DNA of 64,000 nt from Brachypodius melanocephalos. Its lineage: Eukaryota; Chordata; Aves; Passeriformes; Pycnonotidae. Where the stretch lies: positions 546,546 through 610,545 of the forward strand of contig VZSR01002145.1 of NCBI GenBank assembly GCA_013398615.1. Direction: 5' to 3'. Numbering within the stretch: position 1 is the stretch's first letter; each line of letters begins with the position of its first letter. Under the pieces are notes generated by a model. It did no database searches. It saw nothing but the letters and a program-made list of their open reading frames with translations, and was not told the origin of the DNA. Both the position numbers and the translations under genes were made by a program. Of this stretch, positions 40,201 to 50,825 are shown piece after piece.

Positions 40201-43200
40201 AGTGCAGGAGACTTTGAACAATCCCTGACACCACTTTAAAATGTAGTGTCTCTACAGAAATAATATTTTTTTAAAACTTGTTCGTTAGAAAACATTAGCA
40301 GCTTCACCATGGAAAACACTTTTTGCCCCCTCGGTATTGGGCACAAAAGGATCTGTTGAAATCAAATGCATAAATTATGGATGTAATGGAGCTTGCTTTG
40401 AACTGATGAGTCTGATCAGAGCCTGGTGGCAATTAAACAGAATTCTGAAAGATCAGCTGTGTTTGAGAACCAGGAGAACTCAGGGAGGAAGTGATCTGGG
40501 GGCGTGTGAGCAGCACCTACTTAGCAAATTGGAAAAATACTATTCATTTCTTACATCTAAGCACTTGGAATCTCTCCTCAGAAGCAATTGGTGATGATAG
40601 AGGTAATATTTTTATTCTTGTCACCAAGAATAATAAAAATGCAGAAGCAGCTTAGAAACCTGTGTATTTACAGTACTGTGAAAGGTGTAAGTCAAGCAGC
40701 ATTTCAGGCTGAAGCCAGGAAGCCAAGGCACCTAGTCCTCCATGGCTGGGTGTCATGGGTCCTGCAGGACTGTAAAACATTAAATATAGGATGCTGCTAA
40801 ATTCCTTACAACAGGCAAGTACTAACCGTATTGCTAAATCCATGCACACAGTGCTGCTGGAGGGGAAGAAGGTGAGGTAAGGGTTATCTGGGGCTTTCCA
40901 GCTGCAGTGTGTGGGGCTCTGTGCCGGGCTGTCAGGGGCCAGGGACACCCTGCAGCCAGCGGAGCAGGGGCACCCTCGGGGCTGTGTCCTGGCTGGGCTG
41001 CTCTGCCCTCGGTGGGCTCGGGGTGCTGATGGCTTTGCCTGGCCCTGTAACAGGCCAGGGCTGCTTCCTCCAGGGTGAGGCAGTAGGGCACAGTCCTGAG
41101 ACATTCTGCTGCTCCTTCCAGCATTAATTTGCATAGAATTCCTTGGATTTCACTGTCATTTAACCCACTTCCCAAGACTTAACCACATCTGATTTTTGCC
41201 TCCACTGATACTTGCTTTTCTTTTTAAACACATAAGCATTAAAGAACCCTCAGTAAAATGTGTGAATTTCCATAGCAAGGAAGGCATTTCTGTAATACTC
41301 TTTCAAAGCAAATCACAGAAATATTAAATGGGGGAGGAAAAGGTAGATGTTTGGTTTTTATAGCTGGGGTTTGTTTGTTTTGAACTGAATAAGTCTGAAA
41401 ATACTAGATAAAAACTGCAGATCAAATGAAAAGACTCCATAAGCAGCATCCTTCAGATTGTTCCTCAAAAAAACCCACCCAACTGACAACAGTACAACAG
41501 AAAAGTGTTCTTAATTAACATCTTCAGTTAAAGGAGAAGCATTGTAGATTTCTTAAATGTATTATTAAATCTTCATTGTTTAGATAATTGGATGGGGACA
41601 GACACTTGTGCTGAGTGCTGTGTCAAATTCGTCAGGGCCTGCTGTAATTCTAGTGCACTTGCTGGATTTCACAGCTATTTGTCTGGGTACGGGGGTAATT
41701 TGGAGGGTTGAGTGAAGCCCGATGACTGTAATGAACTCATTTTGTCTCTTTGACTCAGTTTAGGGGAAAAAAGATGCTATTTATAGGGTATTTTGTATTG
41801 TTAAGACTTCTGTTCTTCCTGTCTCTCAAAGTTTCTCTAGGTTGCTGTCTTTGCTTCATCACCGATAATGATATCAAATTAATTCAGCATAATTGAGTTA
41901 ATTACTAGCACTTGAGGTTACCACCAGGACTTTGATTGAACCAAAGCTTTTATCCCCCTTTTCCTGAGGTTTCAGCAAATGTAAACAAACCAGAATCATG
42001 GGTGAAACCTAAGGCAGCTCCATTTCCATCAAGTGCTTTTGCCACTCAGAACTGTCCTGCCATGCTCATTTACTCAGATGAGTATTGATAACAGCAAAGG
42101 GAAAAGAGTTCTCTCTCACCCTCCTTATCTCTGCCAGAGCTCTAAATTAGTTTAGTTCCTCAATAGAGTTGGTATGTTGTGTGTAATCAGTTAAGAGTGA
42201 GCCCTGTACCACCAAGAACAAATATCCTGTGGGGTTCTGGGGGATGTCTGTATTTACAAGAGCTTCTTGCTGCCCACACCTTTCTTTTTCTTAGATTGCC
42301 TTGAAGAGTGACAGTGAAGTTTTGGGTAAAACTTGAGCTATGGCTTTAAGAGCTCAGAAGTGTCCGGAAGACATGGTGAGATCTGCCCCTGATTAGCTGT
42401 TGGTATGGAAACAATCCCTGCTTAGTGAGCTGGGCCAATCCCCCTAAGAGGCTAAAGGCGCCCAGACTTACATGTCCTGTAATGCTGCTGCTTCTAAATA
42501 TTGCTCCCAGGAATGTGCATTTTGCTCAGGATATGGTGGGTCAAATTCATCCATGATTTAATTCCACCACAGACAGGGTTTATGGCAGGGAAGAGGTTGG
42601 CTCAGATTATTACTGTGATTGAGAGTGAAGGATTGGCAGATGCTAAATTTCAGCAGGCATGGATTTGGAATAACAGACGTTGAGTTGTTCCTGACAGTGC
42701 TGTGAAGGATTATGTGAGTTGGGAAGGACAGCTCCCAGATGAGGTGTAGGGCACAAGCCCCACTGTCACTATCCAGGGATTATGTGCAGTCAGGGCTGGA
42801 AGGCATGTGCTGGGGGGAACAGGAAAAGGAGAGGTCACACTGCACAGGGTTTATTCCCTTGTAGGCTGGGTGTGATGTTTGTACTAAGGGAAGGTTCAGA
42901 GGAGTATGTTAGGTATTTTTGGTTTAAAACACCAAATATTTTTAAATTAAACTTTGGTCAATAGTGTGGATCACAGTGACTTCTTTTGCTGTTTTACATT
43001 CTGACTCTCCACATTTATGAGTTTGTCAACTCTTATACTATCCTAAGCAGAGCTCTTTCTGCACTGACAGCTCCTTGTTTCACCCTCTTGATTTTTTTAA
43101 AAAATTATAGAGTTGTTTTAAAAAATACAAATTTTGCATGAGCAAAATGAGCATGTGTTAAAGAATAATGGTAAAATAAACTTTAACCAACTTAACCAAT

Positions 43201-44695
43201 TTCAGTCCTTCCTGAACAGTGAGGAACTAGTACAAAATCTTATGTAAGACTTACTATTCTTCCCATGCTTGTCTGAGGCATAGTCCAGAGAGTTAATGTG
43301 GTCATTAATCAGACACTGTGGTTTTGCCCTCGAAAGGCACTTCCATGCCTTATGCTGCCAACTGGGTATGTGTCTGTCAAAAACAGTTGTGGCAGCTTAT
43401 TTGGTGTGCAGTTGGACGTTTTAGAAAGTGATACAAGCTCAGCCAGAAAGTGTTGTACTAACTGGCATAAAGTAGTTGGGAGAATCACAATCGCTGAACT
43501 GGAACATTTCAAAATACAATATTTACAAGAAAGGAAGGAATGAACAGGCAGTTTTGCTTTAAAGCTGATAATTCCTATTCAGGCATGATCCCAAAGGTAA
43601 ATACTTACAGATTTGGCCACTGAGAACAAAATAAATTTTAGAAGCAGTTGAACTGAGTAATTCAGAACTGGGAAGAGAAAGTTCTTTTGAGACTGTGCCT
43701 TTCAGAATTTCCTTTAAGCCAGAAGAATCATTTTCAGGAGAAAAAAGTGGAGAAGTTTGAATTGCACCTAAACCTGGGAGGTTCCTGTCCTCACTAGTGA
43801 GCATACACCAAAGAATATTACTCTAATTAGTCTGATCATGCTTTTTAATTATACAGAACAAGGTAATCTGGCCTCAGCTTGGGCAGCATGTTTCCCCACT
43901 GGTGTAAGATTGCAAAAGCCTGAGTGTTTTATTTGCAGTATTGCATGTCTCTGCTGTGTGATACCAAACCAGGGTGTAAGGTAAGACATCTGCCCTGTGG
44001 CTTTGGTTAATTTATACAAGTGGTCATTATGCCCAGCTCTACCACTCTTTGTCATTCTTAAATTTTATCAATTACAAATCTATATTTTGTATTTATATTA
44101 TTTTTATAATTTATTATATTTGCAAACTGATGACATTGTTGAATAGCATTAGGCCTGATCCTGATGCTGTAGGACTGCAGGAAGGGTGTCCAAGCAGTGG
44201 TGGTTCCTTGTTAACAAAGAGATCTCTGGGATCTGTCATTTGCCAGTTCTTAATCCTTTATGTGCTCTACAAATATTGTGTAAAGCAAATTTTACACTGC
44301 GGGGCTGTGCCCCCCAAATTGTTCTGCACAGTCAGCTGACACTGCTTCTGCCTCATGCATCAATCTGAGCATAAAGGGGAGAGGAGCAGAAATAGAAAGT
44401 GAGCAGAACAGGCCTGGCTACCATCACTCATGCAATGGGACTTTGCAGTGCGTGTTTAGAAAGGACAAAACCCCAACAATGCGCGGCCCCGGCTCGTCAG
44501 AAGCGATCACATCAAACCCAGATCTCAACCCGAGCCAGCGAGATGTGGCTGCTGGGAAGTGACTGCAGCATTGTCCGTGCTCACCCACACAGCAGGGCTG
44601 GGGCTGCAGGGCAGCGGGGGCTGCAGGGCAGCCGTGCCCGGGGCAGCCGGCCGTTCCGAGCCTCCCCGTGCCTGTGAGCAGGCAGAGACACATGC

Positions 44696-44714
44696 ACGGA
44701 CGGACGGACGGACG
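44696..44714. repeat. (ACGG)4 microsatellite
   Basis: Four and three-quarter ACGG units inside a GC-rich patch. It is CpG-containing and so mutation-prone, which suggests it is young or unmethylated. Confidence 0.9.
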
Positions 44715-47700
44715 TTGGCTGGTTTGCCTGGGGCAGCAGAGCCCCTCACAGTGACCCACTGAGGGCTGAGGGGAGGTGTGACAGTGTCGTGAGCAGCGAG
44801 GGCAGCTGTGTCCCAGAGCGAGGAGTTCTGCCCCTGCTGCAGGCGCTGAGGGCTGCACTCACAGGCCTGAATCTGGGACACTGGGAAGGGAGCACGGGTG
44901 CAACCAAAGAGTAAGAACCTTCACCTGAGTGCCTTCCTAAACTGATGTCACAACATGAACTGAGATGTTTTGTGGTTAAAGAGGTTTCAAAAGGCTTCCA
45001 ATTTCTTTCTTCTTTTTGGCATTCTTATTTTTCCTAAGATCATGAGGTTTGATGAGGATGGGGAATCATAAATTCCTGAATTAAGACTTCTGAGGGTGTA
45101 ATACTTCAAAGTAGTAAAACATATCTGTAGCCCATATACTGGGGAAAGAGAGGGCAGAGGGGGAAGGAGGAGCCAAGCTGTAAACAGCAATAGCTCAGGT
45201 AACTCTTGCAGTCATTTAATTAACACTTCTACTCTCTGGAGCCCAGCTTTGGTGGCTGTTTAACTAGTTCAGAGGGACTGGGATTATAACTGTTGAACTG
45301 TGGGGATTTGCTTGAAAAGCACTCACAATAGCAGGAAAAAGAATAAACTGAGAGCAGTGGTATAGTGTCATCTCAGCTTCGTCAGGGTTCTGCTGTGCAC
45401 GGGGTCAATTGCCAAACCTGCTAATGCAGAGTGAAGATTAATTGGCTTTGGTCAGCTTTTGCCTCACTATCTGAATATCATTATCAGGAATGTAAATGAT
45501 TATGCAATGCAGAGAAATGCCACAATAGTCTCAGTGTCTCCTTTTATACTTGTCTCTTTGTGAACGGGGCTTTATCTAAATGCAAATGTGATTTCAGCCT
45601 TCTGATTAGGACATTATACAGTCATCCATTCCAGAAAAGCACAATTAGTGGATTATTTTATTTCTGACTCAACAGTTCTTGGTGTATATAGTTTGTTTGT
45701 TGTGCTGTGCATGATATTTAAGTTATCAGAGGGAGATTTTCATTATTAGTCAGGATTATAGCCAGATTTTGTGAGGTCGAGGGTTTTTGCGTGGCAGATA
45801 AAACTGGTAACATTTGTGGGATTCGAGAAGAGATGTTTTTAGAACAAAAGGCAACAGTGCAGATTCTTGCTGTGCTTCATTGTCCTTTTTGTGCCGAGGA
45901 ATGGGCAAATCACAGTGGAGGCTGTGCGGATTGTCCAGTGCACCGGGGTGCACAATGCAAAGTGTAGCATTACTTGTCAGGATCTAGTCCCTGTTGAGGT
46001 GTGCCTGAACAGGGCCCCAGTATCTTAGAACTTAACAATGGGCAGGTCATGGGATTATTTCTTATTAAACAGCCACTTTACCAAAACACCCATCAAATTT
46101 CCCATGTGCGGTGATAGATTTCCAGTGAAGTTTTCATTGGATGAAGTTGTATCCTAAGAAAAACACAGATATTTGGCAATAAACTTCTCTGTGAAGCTTG
46201 CCCATGTCACAGCATTTGTAGCATTTTCGGAGTTGTGCATCTGTCAGAACTCAAGTGGTTTGGTTTTTTAATTTGAATATGAGAGCCTCATAGAAGGAGT
46301 TTAGATTTGATAATCGATGGGTGAAAATTTCCATCTTCAAATCTTTTAGAAAGTCCACTATTTATGGAAAGGTGAAGATTTTTTTTTTCCCCAAAAAATT
46401 CATCATTGCAAATGTATTTGTCACACAATTTGAATTTAGCAGCTCATCATTTTCCTATGAAAAATTACGGCAGTGGAAAATTCCTAATTATCTATAGTGA
46501 AATATTTTCAATTCTGTTGATCAGCTTCATCTTTCCATATCCATATGTTTCCATGACTGGTTCCTTCCTCTCTCCCAGAGCTGCTTTTCTGAGTGCTGGA
46601 GCAAGCTGTCCTGGACAGCCCCAGCACAGGAGGGATCTTTGTGTTGTGACAGAAAATCTATTGCACCACTTAGGTTTAATTAGAGCACAGTGACATATGA
46701 TGAATTTACACATCAAAGCCTAGAAACAACACAAATTGTCTCTGGTCCCAAAGTGTATTTTGGGATCTGTACTGAATTTTGGGATGTTTCACTGTATTTA
46801 GTGGGAATATGTGAAATGCAGGGTCAGGTTCTTAGGCCCAGTGCAATTATACCCATTCTTACCAGCCAAAGGTGCAGCCCAAAAACCTTGCGTGTAAAGT
46901 TAAATTTGGGTTCAGATCAACTTGCATCCAACTACATATTCCAGTTTTCTGTACTGGATGATAAAAACTTCTCTCTCATGGAGAGAAGGGCAGGGAATAA
47001 TTCAGTCTATATGTTATGAGTCACATTTTGGGATGGCTTGTCTTTCTGCTGCTGGAAGGGGAATGCAGGGATCTCTCAGCTGACTGCTGGGCGTGTAATC
47101 ACCTCCCATGCTTGAATGCCAAAGTGAAATGAATCCAAACCAAAAATGCATGGAGCTGATGCCCAACATAGGTTTCACTGCAGAGAGAAAAGGATATATT
47201 TTACAGAAAGAAGTGTTGGAAGAAAACAACAGGTGAACATCTTGAAGCCTGAGGGTATTTTGATCCCATTATGATGGGCATTTATAGGTGCATAGAGAGG
47301 AGATCTGCAACAAGATCTAGTCTGTGCAAATACATGGCCTAGGCATGTAATAACTGTCATGGTGTACTCTGAGATACATTTGGCTAAAGGACTTAAATTA
47401 CTTAAGAAAAAAATTATTCCAAATAATGAGTAGATACCATAATGGGTGCTAAAATAATGGCATGCACCTACTTCATTATTCAGTTGCTTATTTATTATCT
47501 TTATTCTTAAGAGTAATGATGTAAAAGTGCTTTTTTCCAAATGTTAATTTAGTTCTCTGCAGATGGCAACCATCTGTTAAATGACAAGGCATTTACAGTC
47601 TTTGATTAGCACTTTATAGGACTTGGATGGACTTACTGTTACGATATGTAAGTATAGTTATGGAAGTGAAACTTGGTAGATTTGTTCTTTTTGTGTTGCA

Positions 47701-48327
47701 GCTACCAATTCATGTAACATTTCAAACCTAACAATGTTTTTTCCTGTCTTCTCCTCTATTTATCCGTGTTGTTTCCAGCGGAAGTCTTGAAATTCTTGAC
47801 TGAATGATGAAATAGGAAATACTGTTAAATTCCAGCACCATTTGTAGCCATTATGAGTGTCCTCATTCTAAAAAGACACCATGTGGATGAACTCCTAGGG
47901 ATGCTCAAGGAAAGCGCTGGAAGTTTGAAGAACTTTAAAGATCCTGCCTTAGCAAGTAGGAACCTCGCTGTGGGCTGCGATACAGGTTTGGGTGCTTACA
48001 GAAAGTTACACTGGCAGTCTGTAAAACACTGTGGCACACGTGGCTATTCCCATCCCAAAGGGATCCTCTGGAGTGAGCTGCACACTTTGTGTTTTACTCC
48101 CTTTGAGCAGTGACAGCTAACCCTGGTCTGTCCATAAACTCAGCAAGTTCTCATTCATTCTTGTTGGGATTCCTTCTCGGGTTTCTGTAGGTCATGCTGC
48201 CGAACCTCAGCCTGCCGGCCCTGTCGTCGCTGTGTGCTATTCCTTAGCGCTTTTATTCGCGTGTTGTCAGTAAGGCTGATGCCGTTGTGGTTTGTTGTGT
48301 GTTGCAGAGCCGCGGGCGGGCCTGGCC

Positions 48328-48453
48328 ATGTCCCCGCTGCCGGAGGCGGAGCTGGTACGCAGCTCGGTGCAGCTGTACCGGTACCTGCTGCGCTGCTGCC
48401 GCCGTCTGCCGCAGGGCCCCATCCAGCAGCACTACAGACACGCCATCAGACAG
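48328..48453 (+). CDS. LYRM9: LYRM9 coding exon 1 (LYR motif)
   Basis: Encodes 42 residues beginning MSPLPEAELVRSSVQLYRY and ending RHAIRQ. It is closely similar to the start of LYR motif-containing protein 9 (formerly C17orf108 in human). The LYR tripeptide is Leu16-Tyr17-Arg18 in the first helix of the small three-helix LYR fold, which in this family binds mitochondrial acyl-carrier protein; LYR proteins act in assembly of respiratory complexes and Fe-S cluster delivery. LYRM9 itself has no well-established specific role. The splice acceptor TTGTGTGTTGCAG ends at 48307, leaving 20 untranslated bases before the ATG, whose context (GCC before ATG) is good. The donor GTCAGG follows at 48454, phase 0. 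The exon is much more GC-rich than its introns. Reading through the donor gives a longer open frame ending near 48567, not thought real. Confidence 0.95.
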
Positions 48454-49133
48454 GTCAGGAACCGCTGCACGGCTGCGCTGCAGCACCTCGGCGCTTGGGG
48501 GGCTCTGCTGCTGCTGCCTCAACTGCATAACCTAAAAAACTGCTCTCCTGCCAGCTTGAGACCTTAGTGGATTCGAAGGGTTATAAGTGGGAGTGTGTGA
48601 AGGACCGTTTCTTTTTGTTTGCTTTGAATCTGAAACCTGTTTTTCTTGGCTTTCACCTCTAATTCTTGTGTTAGTCAAGAGAGTGAACAGTCATTACTTA
48701 CTCCATGAACACATCTTTTATGGTGAAACCTACTGTTTCAGTCATTTGTCAGTCATTTATTGTCAGTCATTTACCCATCTGGGTAAATCTCATCTAACTG
48801 TTCATATTCCATACTTCATATGGAAGTAATTTCATGCCTTTGATCATACCTGTTGTGCTGTGTCTTTCTAGTTTTAACATACCAGACAATTTCAATTGTT
48901 CTGAATTGAAGTTCTCTGGGTTTTTTGTTGTTGATGTATGAAAGGAGTAAAATACTTCACATGAAATTCCATATGACCAGATTTGTAATGGAAAGGGGAT
49001 GGCCAGGTGTTACAACGTGTAGTTTTACCTTTTCAGACCAACAGTTTATTTGCAACAAATATTTTTTCCAAGATTTAAACACTATTTTTATTATGACAAC
49101 TGTTGTGTTGACCAGTCACTTGGAATGTTGCAG
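48454..49133 (+). other. LYRM9: LYRM9 intron 1 (680 nt)
   Basis: Bounded by GTCAGG and TTGCAG. It contains three nearby GTCAGTCATTT units (about 48740-48771) leading into a perfect 8-bp inverted repeat, ATTTACCC/GGGTAAAT, with a 4-base loop at 48769-48788. No other feature. Confidence 0.93.
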
Positions 49134-49226
49134 AGTTTCAAAGTCCATGCTGATGAAGACGATCCTGAGCGAATCCAGCAGATAATTAAGAGAGCCATTG
49201 AAGATGCTGACTGGGTGATGAATAAA
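49134..49226 (+). CDS. LYRM9: LYRM9 coding exon 2
   Basis: Encodes 31 residues, starting SFKVHADEDDPERIQQIIKR and ending in DADWVMNK. This covers the second and third helices of the LYR domain and matches the mammalian protein nearly residue for residue as I remember it. The acceptor TGTTGCAG ends at 49133 and the donor is a perfect GTAAGT at 49227-49232. Both borders are phase 0, so the exon joins cleanly to its neighbours. The Arg-Ile and Lys-Arg-Ala-Ile segment supplies the positive face typical of LYR proteins. A longer frame running on past the donor is intron. Confidence 0.96.
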
Positions 49227-50051
49227 GTAAGTGCTTCGGATTGTCTGCATTTTGGTTTCAGTTCAGAACAAAGAAGGAAACATTGGAAAGCAAGTTCTGA
49301 ATAGCGAATTGTTGTCCTGGATGTTGGAGTGTCTGGATGAAAGGAATACTCAGCCAGGAGGGATCTGTGATTGTGACACTTTTTTGTTTAAAAATTCTCT
49401 TTGTCAGTATAAACTAATGTTGGGGGTTTTAAGAACCAGTAACATCTTAGATTGGTCTCTGTGTAACTCTTTGTTTCCATGAAGAATTCTATTAAATATC
49501 AGCAGTGGTGGCTAGTATCCTCCATTACAGGAGAAAAAGTTAAAATACAGTGTTTTGCAAGCCACATCTTGCTATGCATCATCTGCTTTCCTAACAGAAT
49601 CTATCCTCAGACAATTTACATGAACTTCCAGACCTACTGTTGCTTTTCCTCAGACCTTGGTGTATAATGAAACAAGTCAAAAGTTCAACTTGCTCTCTAA
49701 ATATCTGTGATTTAATTTACTGAGTGACTGTTAAGTCCTTCTCTCTGCCAGTCCATGAAATTCAAATGAGAATTGTTACAGGGGCAAGCACGGATTAGTC
49801 ACAGATTATGATATTTTAGCAGTAACCAAATACCAGCAGGTACAATCTCAATACATAGTGAATAACTGTCTGATTTATTGTTTTATGTACTGCAAAGGGA
49901 AACCCTACCAAATTTCAATCTAACTTAAAGAAAATGGACATAAATATATGTGGATCATGAAGAAGAGTTGTAAATCCTTGTTGGTATGAACTTTTACTTA
50001 GTTATGTGCTCTTTCCCACAAAAAATTCTCTGTTTTTATTTTTTTTTTCAG
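49227..50051 (+). other. LYRM9: LYRM9 intron 2 (825 nt)
   Basis: Bounded by GTAAGT and a long T tract ending in CAG at 50051. AT-rich, with no other feature seen. Confidence 0.93.
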
Positions 50052-50069
50052 TATAAAAACCAGAAGTAG
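50052..50069 (+). CDS. LYRM9: LYRM9 last coding exon (YKNQK stop)
   Basis: Only 15 coding bases plus TAG. The tail YKNQK corresponds to the short basic C-terminus of mammalian LYRM9 (YKKQN in human, from memory). The acceptor has a strong polypyrimidine tract immediately before 50052. With exons 1 and 2 it completes a 78-residue protein, the same length as the human one, so the gene is intact here. Confidence 0.93.
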   Translation, partial: YKNQK

Positions 50070-50640
50070 ACGAGGAAGGATGAAACGAAGAAGGACATTG
50101 GTAAACATCCTTAGAAGACTTGCAGTCAAACCCAGTACTATATTAGAATTATTGCTTGAAGTTTTCTCTTGGATAATATAAATACAATAATTTATATTTC
50201 ACTGGGATGTCATGAAGCTAAATTAATTCTTCTGAAGCTCTTTAATTTTGTAAATTGCTTTGTATAATCATGACCTTTTAAGTTAAAGCCCAAGCTTGCC
50301 TGGCATTTGAGTTACTTATTCCATTATACTGTTAGACCTGGATCAACCCTAGCAGTGTGTGATAATGCTTGTTGTGCAGGTTCTTTGGGAACACGCTTTC
50401 CCTGCATCGGTCACCGTGGATTTGGGGACTGAGTGTTTTTCATCCTGTGTGTGTGTGACACCGCTTATGGCAGGCACTCTGCTGGGTCACATCAGCCTCT
50501 GCTGGGACGGTGCTGTCAGTGCCCCTTCAGCCGGCTCTGTGCCCTGCACGGTGCAGTCGCTGCCTGTGCGATGCTCTGCAGCTCAGAGGCTTCCCAAGGC
50601 TTTGCAGCACATAATAAATGTCCTTTAATCAGGGGAGTCG
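50070..50640 (+). other. LYRM9: LYRM9 3' untranslated region (probable)
   Basis: Sequence from the stop codon to just past the first canonical AATAAA. Its first part is AT-rich, with AATACA/AATATA variants near 50172-50185 that could serve as weaker, earlier poly(A) signals. The end is inferred. Confidence 0.6.
50613..50618 (+). terminator. Candidate LYRM9 poly(A) signal AATAAA
   Basis: Canonical AATAAA followed within 20-30 bases by a G/T-rich segment (GTCGGTGTCGTTTTG) suitable as a downstream element. A second AATAAA at 51337-51342, also followed by GT-rich sequence, is an alternative that would place the CpG-rich block 50635-50825 inside the transcript. Confidence 0.5.
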
Positions 50641-50825
50641 GTGTCGTTTTGAAGCAGCCCGCCCAGTGCCGGGGTTGGTTTCCCGGCGGAGAGCTGGGCG
50701 CAGGCCGCGGTGTGCCCGCCGTGCCCGCCCGGGTGCAGTGGCGGCGGGCCGCCTGCAGGTGGCGGTGCCGCCCGAGGGCCGGCACGGAAATGAGCCCCGG
50801 GCTCGCCGTGGGACGGGGGAGTTTG
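50635..50825. promoter_or_regulatory. Isolated CpG-rich block downstream of LYRM9
   Basis: About 190 bases with roughly 25 CpGs by hand count, between AT-rich flanks. No TATA or CCAAT box, no convincing exon, and no recognisable protein in any frame. It could be a small CpG-island promoter for an unannotated or antisense transcript, or part of an extended LYRM9 3' UTR. Confidence 0.5.

Larger units (their letters stand above)
27661..48307 (+). other. Intergenic region or long 5' intron of LYRM9; no coding exon seen
   Basis: About 20.6 kb with no open frame that resembles a known protein and no RNA gene I recognise. CpG density drops quickly after 27.9 kb. Contents noted: a 13-bp tandem duplication near 28753-28779, a 26-bp tandem duplication at 37235-37286, a GC-rich patch at 40900-41060, another at 44470-44850 with an ACGG microsatellite, and scattered homopolymer runs. 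If LYRM9 uses a first exon in the NLK CpG island, all of this is intron. Confidence 0.6.

Noticed and set aside
48292..48567. A 91-residue frame containing LYRM9 exon 1 plus flanks
   Set aside because: The upstream part crosses the splice acceptor and the downstream part reads through a donor. The frame-perfect join to exon 2 shows the 78-residue protein is right.
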